Assembly (NCBI GenBank): GCA_003999685.1
Contig: CP021229.1
Span: 806,001 to 870,000 of the forward strand
Direction of reading: 5' to 3'
From: Taiwanofungus camphoratus
Lineage: Eukaryota; Basidiomycota; Agaricomycetes; Polyporales; Taiwanofungaceae
DNA length: 64,000 nt
This document shows positions 23,470 to 33,559 of the stretch, piece after piece. A model generated the notes under the pieces. It saw nothing but the letters and a program-made list of their open reading frames with translations, had not been told where the DNA came from and did not search any database. Both the position numbers and the translations under genes were made by a program. Every line of letters begins with the position of its first letter. Position 1 is the first letter of the stretch.

Positions 23470-24496
23470 GGTGGGTGTAATGAGGAGAAGACCGCAACGC
23501 AGACTGATCGATGGATGTTCTCATCAAATAAAGCCACCAGAAGCTTGAACCACATTCATCATATTTAAATGTAGGGATTGACGCTGAATCTGACCGAACC
23601 GAGTGTAGCACGCCGCAGCAATAGCAGACACCAGCAAGAGTGCTAGCCTCACCAAGTTAGCACTCCGCTCTACACATACACTACGGTACACAAGGGGATA
23701 GTGCAACTGTCCTGCGATCCGAAGCTCTGCCGTTCCTGGGAATACTGAGAAATCGGACAAGTGACATCCGCTGCTGTGGGTGAAGGACGGGTGCAGTAAA
23801 ACGAATTTCCAACTTGCGTACACTCGCCATACACCTGGCCTTCAGAACTGATAGGTGCGATAACACGACTCGAGACCATTCCAGTTGGCAACATAGCAGC
23901 ATGAAAGTGAAGACACATTTGGACGCTTGAGGACTGTATTCTTGTAGTCACGGTATCAGCGGCGTCCCGTAACTGTCGGGACCTACGGATCAAATCGATT
24001 ATATCGCTCAAGCATTGACAGGAAACAGTACGAGGCCTGTGTCAAATGCTCAAGGTTTGATGACGACGTTTCCGAGTGTACAGAATATCAATGAACAAGT
24101 TCTGCGGACCCAGAAGACGATGCTTGAATGAATAGCGAGAAAGAATCCAATGCCATTGACTCACTAACACCCATCCTCCCATACAAGGGTCCTATCGCCT
24201 TCGAATGTGCTTGGCATATGTTGATATCACATCACAGGCTATTCTACCTGTCCAGTATGCCGTATTGCATCCAGACTGTTGTATTCTATCAGTAGTATCA
24301 GGATGTCTACACACAATGTCTCTATCGGTATAAATAAGACAACGTGTGTTTCAATGATCACTCGAATAGAGTGACAAACAAGAGCAAACAACGCGGCTAC
24401 CGCGACGCGACCGTACACACCAATTATCTCACGCGTCGAACGGTTACTATATCATAACGTTCACCTGCTATCGTCCCTTGACAAAGTCGGAGCAAA
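23470..24496. other. Intergenic region with weak minus-strand frames
   Basis: Minus-strand frames at 23524-23823 and 23670-24011 overlap in different registers. One has a hydrophobic run (ANLVRLALLLVSAIAAACY). No family is recognised and no consistent exon set could be built. Most likely this is the divergent promoter of the amidase and the acidic-protein gene. Confidence 0.4.
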
Positions 24497-25443
24497 ATGC
24501 AAAACACAGTATCATTTCAACCAACTACGCCTAAAAAGCCCGCTCAACATCACCCATTCATGTCGTGGGGACACCAACCTTGGAATTCTTCGCCACTCGC
24601 GTCCTCGTCCCCCCCTTCACCGACATCGTCTCCAGGAGCAGATGCCCAAGCGCGTCGACGCGCGCAATACAAATCACAGGCCCACAGTTCGCCCACCGCA
24701 TTGCGGACGCGGCAATCCCAGAAGCGCAGGGTGACGGTGGGCGGGATAATGCCTCTGAATCTCAAAGAAGACGAGGGAGGAGTCCCAACGGAGGAAGCGC
24801 CGAGGAAAGCGTTCCTGCGGGAACGCTTTAGAGCACGATGCATTGAGCGCGCGCAGAAAGACAGGGAGAGGAAGATAAAAGGCAAGAGACACGCCAGCAG
24901 CGATGCCAGCAGTGATGGGGATGATCTCATGGGCGAGGACGAGGACGAAGAGACCATCATCAACGACGAGGTATGGGAGTTCCGGATTGTATAGTGGTGT
25001 GATCTGACGGAGTGCCCTGCCCAGCTCTTTAGGCGGATCATGACGAATGTCAAGCGAAGACAGCAGCACCAATATCGTTTATCATATGCCTACGATGTGG
25101 GGTCGTCATTTGATCCTGACATGGAAGACGTTAATGAGTGGGAGCACGACCTGCAAGGTATTCCCTTACCTGTGCGATAGCATTTTACTCTGTCTTATTT
25201 TCGTGTCGTCTAGAGCTGCAGCCAATAAGCACTTTCCCGGAAGACCTCGAGGATGAAGAGCTGGCTGCATACGCAGAGGAATATGAATTGCATCTGGAGG
25301 ACATTCACCCTGACCAGCTCTTCAGTCTGAGCGACGTGGACGATGTCGTTCTTATAAACGAGGTTGCAGACGAATCCCACCAGGGCAAGGGGAAATGTAA
25401 AGAGATAGCAACCAAAGATGAAGACTTTGACATGACTGTCTGA
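24497..25443 (+). CDS. Uncharacterised acidic basidiomycete protein
   Basis: Three exons: from ATG 24497 to a GAG just before GTATGG at about 24970; about 25022-25156; and about 25214-25443. The protein of about 280 residues starts with a Pro/Ser-rich low-complexity region (WNSSPLASSSPPSPTSSPG). It then has a charged helix (RKAFLRERFRARCIERAQKDR) and a Ser/Asp/Glu stretch (SSDASSDGDDLMGEDEDEE). Next comes a conserved-looking block IINDELFRRIMTNVKRRQQ, and it ends in an acidic tail. The central helix with alternating Arg and Glu recalls the N-terminal region of RPA-interacting proteins, but this is too weak to name it. Splice sites are clean, so the gene looks real. Function unknown. Confidence 0.6.
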
Positions 25444-25953
25444 ATATATACATAGACAAAACGGAAGTGTACAATATGTTCTTGTATTTGTATAATACGT
25501 CGTAACACGCTATCTCTGTGTTTCGATCTATTGGGAAGTATACAGGGCAGTTGCTCACTGAGATCCACCAGCATGTCCAGAACTGGATGCAAGCACACCC
25601 CTCTCTTAATGATAGTCTGCCAAGCCATGAGGGAGCCAGTGGTGTACCCATAATGAATGCTGATCGACTTCCAAGTTGAAAGGTGTAACGTACCGTAGGC
25701 TTCCAATTTCTCCGATTGCTGGACAGTCGTGATAAGGTTCTAAGAAACCCCAAGACTCCCATGAAGATAGTGGAACGAAGACACGGCGAACGCGCACTGG
25801 AATACATTAAAAACATGACAAATGGCTCATCATCTAGTCGTCGCTTCTATTGACGAAATTAAATGCATCTGTTAAACAAGGAATACATGCTACTTTTGCT
25901 ACACGAGGAAAGCAGCCGAAATGACAGAGCAAAGACCACACCAACAATCTTGC
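25444..25953. other. Convergent 3' spacer, no gene
   Basis: Lies between the ends of the acidic-protein gene (+) and FCF1 (-). Minus-strand frames here have no recognisable domain. Confidence 0.45.
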
Positions 25954-26757
25954 TCACACCGGCGCACCCTGATCTGGCAGCCTCTCAATCGCGTACCGTC
26001 TTCTCACGATATACATGAGAGGTACACCTGGGATTTTTCGGATGCGCCGACGTAGCTCGCGATCGCAAGTTGCGACGATGTAACATTTGTGCGACGTTAC
26101 CCGCTGGACTAGACAGTCATCCGCGTATGTGCCAGAATGCGAACACGAAAGGCGCTCGAAGCGCGGATCTCGCGCTACCCTGTAGAGGATAGGAAGTGAT
26201 CGACCCATGCATTGTGAGCGACGTGGGCAGATGAGACGTACCGCAGCGCCACTCGATATCTATGCCCCAACTTCTCCAATTCAGCCATCACGCAGTCCGT
26301 TACGCACGGTATGCATTTGGCATACAGACAATCCATCATCCCGCTGATCAACTCGAGCTTGTTCTGCAAGCTGAAATTAATGAAATTCGTATCGATGAGC
26401 ACACGGTAGGGAGGGACCAAAGCATCATTGTGTTGCAAGAACAGGGAGGATGCAACCTGCGGTCTGCGAGCAAGTCAGAATATCTGGAACTATAGCGGAG
26501 ATGCAACATACACCCGGCGAACTGCCTTCTGCCTCTCAGCCTCCTCTTTCTGCTTCTGCTTTAGCTGGTTCTCTTTCCTGACTGCCGATGAGCATCCTCC
26601 TGCAAGCCAACGAAGGATACTAGATGGTACGTACAGCCGGATATCATTTGGATTCAGCAGACGCTTGACCGCGGCAAACTTTCGTGTTTTCTTAGCCCTT
26701 CCCTGAGAATGATTGAGTATTTCAAGACACGTTCATGAAAAGTGAACCAGCTACCAT
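25954..26757 (-). CDS. FCF1: rRNA-processing PIN endonuclease FCF1/UTP24
   Basis: FCF1 (UTP24) is a nucleolar component of the small-subunit processome that cleaves pre-rRNA at the early 18S sites. The body is unmistakable: [16 protein letters not shown], then a charged linker ([21 protein letters not shown]), [78 protein letters not shown] and the end [16 protein letters not shown]-domain acidic residues are present (D in LIDTN, E in MAELE, D in ADD, D in ATCD). The start codon at 26755-26757 stands alone in its coding exon: a 52-nt intron (26703-26754, GTAGCT...CAG) separates it from GGA AGG GCT. About 190-200 residues, as usual. No defect. Confidence 0.95.
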
Positions 26758-27028
26758 GACAAGTCGCGCACACGAGTAGATTAGCGTAGAAGTTTGGGCG
26801 TCCCGGACTTTGGGAAAATGCGAATGCCTGGGCGTTGTTACATAGTGACATTGGCTAGATACGTCACAGTGAATGTGACACTGTATGAAACTCAGTGAGG
26901 CGTCGGTGCCTCAGTAAGCCCACTGTATTCCTTAGACTCCTTCACCGGTGTTCATTGTTGCGCTATTGAATTATCTCTGTCTCCAACTTGAAGACCCATC
27001 TCTGGCAGCTTAGGATACTTCTCCAACA

Positions 27029-27545
27029 ATGGCTTCAGCTTACTACGAGTTCTACCGTGGCTCTTCGTGCGTATCTCGCCTCCGAGTGCTGCAGTGGACT
27101 AACCAGTGTGGCCCTGTTCACAGAATTGGAATGGCACTCACAGACTCCCTTGACGAGCTCATTACGAGTGGAGCGATCACTCCCCAGCTTGCTATGAAAG
27201 TGCTGCAGCAGGTCCTGTGGTTCATTCAGCACTGAGCGATTCCATGGGGTAACTGACACAGTACTGCATGCAGTTCGACAAGTCGCTCGCAGACACAATG
27301 GTGAAGCAAGTGAAGACGAAGACCGCACTCAAGGTGGGTCCCTCGCCGTCTTTCCGCTCGGTGCTATGCCAACACGTTCCCGATTCAAGGGCCACCTGCA
27401 CACATATCGTCTGTGTGACGACGTATGGACGTTCATAGTGAAGAATCCATCGTTCAAGATGGAGGCGAACGAGATGGTCTCAGCACCCAAAATCAAGATT
27501 GTCGCGTGCAAGAATGGTGACGCCATCGAGGTCGGAAAGAAGTAG
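27029..27545 (+). CDS. TOA2: Transcription initiation factor IIA gamma subunit
   Basis: The small subunit of TFIIA, which binds TBP on promoter DNA and stabilises Pol II preinitiation complexes. Exon 1 [13 protein letters not shown]; exon 2 [20 protein letters not shown] through AMKVLQQ; exon 3 [20 protein letters not shown]; exon 4 [19 protein letters not shown] through [18 protein letters not shown], stop TAG at 27543-27545. These are the N-terminal four-helix bundle and C-terminal beta-barrel of the family, about 110 residues, the usual length. Introns have GTGCGT/CAG, GTCCTG/CAG and GTGGGT/AAG borders. Divergent from FCF1, with about 270 bp between the two starts, so the two probably share an intergenic promoter region. 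Confidence 0.95.
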
Positions 27546-27955
27546 TCCTGTGGACTGGCTTTACCGTCCTCTGCTATTCACTCGCACCTCGACTTGCCAT
27601 ATATCTGTACTGTAAAGCTGTTGATATTAGTAGCGCGTGTATTTTAGGTGATCTGTTAGATGCATTCAATCATCTGGACTCCCAATCTATTGTTAGCTTA
27701 CAGCGTGTATTACTCGCCTACAGGTCCACAGCTAGCATTACAAGGAAAATACGACGGTTTGGCTGCACCAGAGAGTTATGCAAGAATATGTACTGAACCA
27801 CCCTCTACCCAAGACAGGAGAAACCCAAAAAGCTATGATACACTGGCAGGTACAATGTGGTGTTAACTCTTATAAATAAGTATACGGGGGACTTCTTGGT
27901 GACCTTCAGCAATACGCTTAGCAAGAGGGTGGACGTGAAGTGTACAGGATTCAAC

Positions 27956-30650
27956 TTACCCTTCAAACGTGGGTTCAATGCAAACAACATCGTCAATTCG
28001 CGTCTTCAACCATTTCATCACATCCGGGCCCAGCGCCGCACAATCGTACATTTCCAGACGTTTGAGCCTTGCCGGCGCAATCACGCCGGGGGCGAACCCC
28101 CCGCCGCCTGCCACAGGGTTGGGATTGCGCGCTTCGACCATCTGCACGAGCTTCGTGATCCCGTCGCCATGCACGTGGCACCCGCGCATCGCGAGCGCGA
28201 CGAGGTTCGGGCACACCCAGTGGTCCTGTCCGTCGTCGTCCGGCGCACCGAGCATCGCAAGCAACGGCTCGAACGGCGCGCTCCCGATCTGCAGCGCACG
28301 TAGGTGGTCCAGCTCGCCGAGGAACTGCCACGATGCGACACCCGCCCCTGCGCCGTAGTAGAACGAGCTTGTGCCTGCGCTCAGACCGTATGCCAGTGAC
28401 AGCCGCGTCACCGGCGGGCCGTTCGACCGTGCCAGTATTCCCGAGACCATGTCCTCGACTGGTTCGCGCGCGTCGATGTCCAGGATCAGGCTGTCGAGCG
28501 ATGGGACGATCAGTGACTCCACTAGGCTCGAGAGCAAGTAGTGTCCGCTCAAGCTGAGGATTTTCAGCTCCGGCAATGCCGTTGCTGTCAGTGGCAACAC
28601 AGGTGGCGTCGGTGAATTGAAGTGTAGAGACAGCGACTCCAGCTGCGGGTTCGACCCGATGATGTACATGATCCGGTCCAACGCCAGGTGCACCGTGGGC
28701 AACGTCCGGATTGACAGTGTCCGCAGGTTTCGGAACATTGGCGACGACCACTTGAACGGGACGTGGTGCAACGTCAGCGTTCGTAGGCTCGACATCTCGA
28801 ACCCTGCATTCGCCGCCGCAGACGGGAGCCACTTCCAGTCCGCATAGAATGCAGGCTCCGCACAGGCGACCTCGAATTCCCGCAGCAGCGGCGCATCACC
28901 TGTGGCACTGCTCGCCTTCAGTTCTCAACCACCACACACGATGAACGCTGACCTTCGATAGTCTTGAGCGCCGCGATCGACGCGAACTGCCTGTCGAACC
29001 GGAACACGAATCGCTCCCACCGGTGCATCTGCTCGACGAGGTAGAAGAACGCGATGTGCCCCCAGTGCATGTTCCGCTTCGTCCGCGAGGCCGAGGGTGC
29101 GCGCTCCGACGACACCAGCGGCGGCATGCCCCACAGATCGTCGTGCGCGTGCATCGCCTGCGCCGACACCACCCCTGCCCCGTTCGCCACCACGAATTGT
29201 GGTGCCTGGCCCAGCGGCAGAATATGTATGCCGGGTGTCTGCTGCAGATACGTCGTCGGGCCATTCCCGCCCAGTGCAGCATGCGCAGTGCCCGGTGGAC
29301 TTGCCCAGCCCGCATTCACTCCCCATTGGTCAGCGAATCCGTGAATCGGGGCAGTCGGGTTGCGGCGCCGCGGGTGGGGTTCTAGTACAGTTTGCTGCGG
29401 AGGATGGGACCTTAAGAAGATTTCGATGTCCAGAGGGACTGTGTTCCCCGACCGCTCGAGCCACAGGCGGATGGTGTCAGGAGATGTGGCTTGGGTCGTG
29501 ACTAAACGGATCTGTGCAGACAATATTAGCACTCAGGGGGAAAGAGTGAGATGCTTCAACAATAATGATGACGGGGACAATAAAAAAAACCATTGTGGAT
29601 ACACATCCACACGCCAGACACTGAACGTCATCTGGCATTTGGTCAGGAGTGCACTGGATATTATGCAACAATGCAGCACAGCGAAGCACATACAACGCAA
29701 ACAAATCAAGTCACCAGTAAAAGGCTACCTTCGGTCATGATACTAACTGCAGTTGCATACCGATTAAAAAAATGACGACCAGACCCATTCAAATGACCAA
29801 GAAGCATCAGATCAAGATAATCATTTCTCATGCTGGACCCACATACGTATAGTCCCAACTCCCACAAGTTCAAGCTATCATGACATGAACCATGCAATGT
29901 AATCAGATCAGTCAGCGGGGAACATCCAGCGTAAGTCGCACAAAACTGAGTCTGGACCGGTCGATCTGCGGTGGGGACCATTGGGCCTTTGAGTAAGATT
30001 GGAACACTCAGTTCCTTGTCTAGCTCAGGCAGATGGTCTACGAAGTAGCGAAAGATGTTTTACAGAGTTTCAGAGGGACCTGCCAGAACTTCCCCTCCAT
30101 TACATCGATTCGAGGGGCAATGAACGGCCGTTACAGACCTCAAGTGCGAACGGACAAGGGAATCGCACGATCAGTGGCAACGACCGCGTCCGCTCGAGAA
30201 TAGGACATGACTGTGCTCGTTCACGCCTCATACCGCTGCAGGTTATATTTGAGAAAGAGGAAGGTGACAGGGACTTGCCTTGGACCACAATATGGGCATG
30301 GATAGCACCAGCTTGCGCCACAGCGAGCAAACCGCAGACAGGACCCAGGCGCAGCACGGATATTCCTCAAAGTTGGACATGAAGATGTGGCGAAGGAGCT
30401 CGTGGGGCAGCCTCCTGATGGGAGACAAATATGCGAGGGTCAAGGCAACACTCTCTTCAAGGGAAGCACGCTCCCTCTCGAGTTCTCGAATGGCACATTT
30501 GGAGTCTTCGACGATGCGGGCAAGGGTATCCTCGGCACTTTGAATCTTGTCGGACACCCGGCAGACAGATTCGCGGTGTATGGCCAGTTGCCTGCGAGCA
30601 TCGGCGAGGGTTGCCCGGGTCGCAGGCTCAGGTAGAGTGGGCACAGACAT
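27956..30650 (-). CDS. F-box protein with leucine-rich C-terminal region
   Basis: Exon 1 (30650-30279) encodes a coiled coil (about residues 15-65) and the F-box, RRLPHELLRHIFMSNF ... AVCSLWRKLVLSMPILWSK. Exon 2 (from 29511) continues in the same phase with IRLVTTQATSPDTIRLWLER and HRWERFVFRFD, the usual order in basidiomycete F-box proteins. The last exon (to 27956) has leucine-rich blocks (SSLRTLTLHHVPF, NPQLESLSLHF, LPELKILSLSGHYLL). F-box proteins recruit substrates to SCF ubiquitin ligases; the substrate is unknown. The intron between exons 1 and 2 is 767 nt and appears to start with GC (AAG/GCAAGT). The junction near 28920-28952 is not resolved: the only candidate intron keeping frame is improbably short (about 29 nt), so a small error or lesion may exist there. 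Confidence 0.8.
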
Positions 30651-33559
30651 GTAGATGAACGTTAGGAGTAGATGAGCCTCATGTGGGAGATTCAGCGAAA
30701 GTACTATTGCCCATCTAAAATCTTGCTTTGTGCCACAATCCTCATTCTAGCAGAAATACAGATACAAGTATTATTTGAAACAGGTATAAGTACATCCTAT
30801 AGTTTGCCAGTTGTAGATGGATAGCTAACTATGTAAGCCTCTTCCGCTAAATAAAATCCTGATCATGCCGTGAAGTTTCAAGCTTTTCGAAGGCTTGAGT
30901 TTCAGCACCGTCATTAATGTCTCAGATCTCAACACTCAAAATTTCGTCGCATCTTTGAAGGGAAGCATCTTGCGATAAAGGCAGAGCTCGAAAAACTCAA
31001 CTATATGAATCTTGATATCACTGTGACACTGGCAGTCGCACCAATGCGGCACCATGCATCGTTGATGGGACAACCTTATGGCTTCGTACACATGCGTATG
31101 CTGGAAACATATACTATGAGGCTGGGCGATGGTAAGTAACTGTTATACAGTTTCTTCTCGCATAAACGGAGACACTGCCTGTTGGAGCAGGAGGGCTCTG
31201 TTGGCGATACCTATATGCACCTTCCAGCATGCGTAATAATTTGAATGTGAGTTAACATTTGTGCTGTCGTGTACAGGAGCTCCATTTAGCAATTTTGAGC
31301 CTCATCAACTGGAGCCGTACTGGCCAAGCCGCCAAGACGAGATCCTGAGGTCCCATACAGACGGTTTCATCTGCGTGGATCATTATGTCTCGCAACTCTA
31401 CAATTCGCACCAAATTCGAACTCGAGCAGAAAAGGAAAACAAATAGGCAAATTACGGTCTCTGATTGGTGTGGGGCCAAATTCGAACTTGCGAATACCCT
31501 CATCGGTCGATAACATTGCAAGTAAGCTTGTATCCTTTAGGTGAGTGATGCATCTCTGTCGCAATGTGAGATCACCGTGGTCTTGGAACCCACAATGATT
31601 TCTCAGCTAACGATTATCGTAACGGCGCCAACAGCGCTCCCGGAGCCCCGAGCCATATCATGCATCAGACCATAATGACAGGTGGTGATCTGGTCCTGGG
31701 CTGTTCACTACTTAGACCTCGGTCGCGAATTAGCAGACGCACGATCATCCCACAAGTGGTTATCCCCAAGACCTTCACGGGGACCTCTACGCGTGTCACA
31801 ACGTATCTCACACTGCCATCTGTATTGCGCTATACTACTCCTTGTTGGGCATCTTGGCTTTGGTTCCCGCTGGCTTGGCACTACATTGATCTGTGGTCCG
31901 AATGGCAATCTCATCCGCCGGTGTATCAGTCCTTTCCCAAGTGACATGTCTGAACCACTCAACCAGCCCAACTTACTCACGCTGACATACTGCATATGAC
32001 CGACGGCATGCTGTCGTCTACTGTCTACAGAAAGTGATATGCGCGTACGGCGTGTAATTCAGATTCGCACCTCACTCGAAACTATATTATGACACTTCAT
32101 TCCCATCTGCATCTGCGCAAGTTCGCATGGCTTTAAACGATGGAACATCACCTGACACTCAGATTATCTTAGTCTTGTGCCCTCTATTCAAATGTCGACT
32201 CAATACTTTATCTGGTTGTTTACTCTCGATGAACATCTTGACATGCATAGTTGGGACATCTGATAGACTTTCAAGGTCCGGCTGTACTGCATTACCTACA
32301 CATCGTTGTGCTGTCGAATTGCCTCTGGGAAGGTACATTCCTAAGTCTCCCACATACAGCTGGTACCTCATCTTTTAGTCCACACCATACGCATTCCCGC
32401 ATTGGCACTATCTTGACCTCCTGGGGACGAGACGTTGGAAAGGACGGACTGAGCGCTCACCAGTACCCCTCCACCGGCGCCGCTCTATGGCCGCAGAGTA
32501 AACAACCGTGCTCCGTGTCTCTTCATCCCCAAGCAATCCGAAGAAGTCCGTGGACCGTGACTTTCGTGCGCTACCCGACTACATCGGCTTTATGTATGTT
32601 CCTTCAAGTCGATCGGATAGTGATTCCCTGCGAGAGAACATTGTGGCTGGTTGTCCGGCGCATGTGTGACACGCCAGACTTGACGCTTTCGACGCCAGAG
32701 TCGCGACAACGGCGCCCACCCTGCATCAGGCGGTAAGTACTAAGTACGTCTTGAATTAAGTAAGAACTTACTGCTCGGATCTTCGCCAGGTGCTTATCAA
32801 TTCAGCATTAGCAACCACCTCGTCACCTCGGCCGGCAGCGCCATGTCTACCGATGGCAAAGTGCGTGAGACTCGGTCTTCGATGAGGCGACGAGTCTCTC
32901 AAATTTCTCGACCAGACTTCTTGTTCAACATTGCGGGCAAAATCGAGGCTGCATATAAAGTGCAGTGTACCATTGGCCGGCGGCATAGCGAATCTAGAAT
33001 TGCTCCCCGCATGCCCCGATCTAGATTGTAATCGTATGAGGGGACTGTAGAGTAAGTGTCATTGACGAAGGCCGGCCGAACAGTATTTCCGACATCCGAC
33101 ATGTCCGAAGCGGTATTTGGAAAAGCAAGAGGATCGACGGGGAGTTGGGCATTGGGCAGTGCGGCGAGAGAGCGGAGACAAGCTATGGGTTTCTCGTGTA
33201 GCAGGCATGTTTGTGGTGTTATCGTAGCGTATAAATACGAGCAGTTGCGAGATGATAGATGTCCCCGCACGTTCGTTGAACTCGCAATGCCCGCGCGCGT
33301 CGTATCACATGCGGAACTTGGCGAAAGTGGCGACTTGGCGGTCCTCAGCGCAAAGCGCCGCACCAAACCGAAGTACGTGATCTCACCAGCCGACCGCCTT
33401 CCTGTACATATCAAGTGGATATATAAACCGTGACCCTGACCGCGAGTTGCCACCGCCCGCAGCCTTTATCAACTACTCTCCACGATAGACTCCAATCCAC
33501 TCGCTGAAAGTCGTCACAGACAGAATACCGCCGCGGCCACTGGGGTCTATCAACCAGTC
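30651..33559. other. 2.9-kb stretch without a recognisable gene
   Basis: Short frames occur on both strands, for example 33056-33433 (+), 32899-33453 (-) and 32251-32736 (+). None shows a known domain, and splice sites do not link them convincingly. The one supported feature is a small inverted-repeat element at 31403-31495. The region may hold decayed genes or lineage-specific ones. Confidence 0.4.
31403..31495 (+). mobile_element. MITE-like element, copy 1 (93 bp)
   Basis: Begins ATTCGCACCAAATTCGAACT and ends AAATTCGAACTTGCGAAT, so the ends are imperfect inverted repeats of about 15-18 bases. A copy with the same orientation and about 80 percent similarity by eye lies at 45282-45378. No coding capacity. 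The target duplication is unclear. Confidence 0.65.

Noticed and set aside
23524-24011. Overlapping minus-strand frames upstream of the amidase
   Set aside because: Different registers, no shared exon structure and no known family.
27993-28832. 279-codon minus-strand frame of the same length as the F-box exon
   Set aside because: It is a frame-shifted shadow of the leucine-rich F-box exon in GC-rich DNA; its composition is Arg/Ala/Gly-rich and meaningless.
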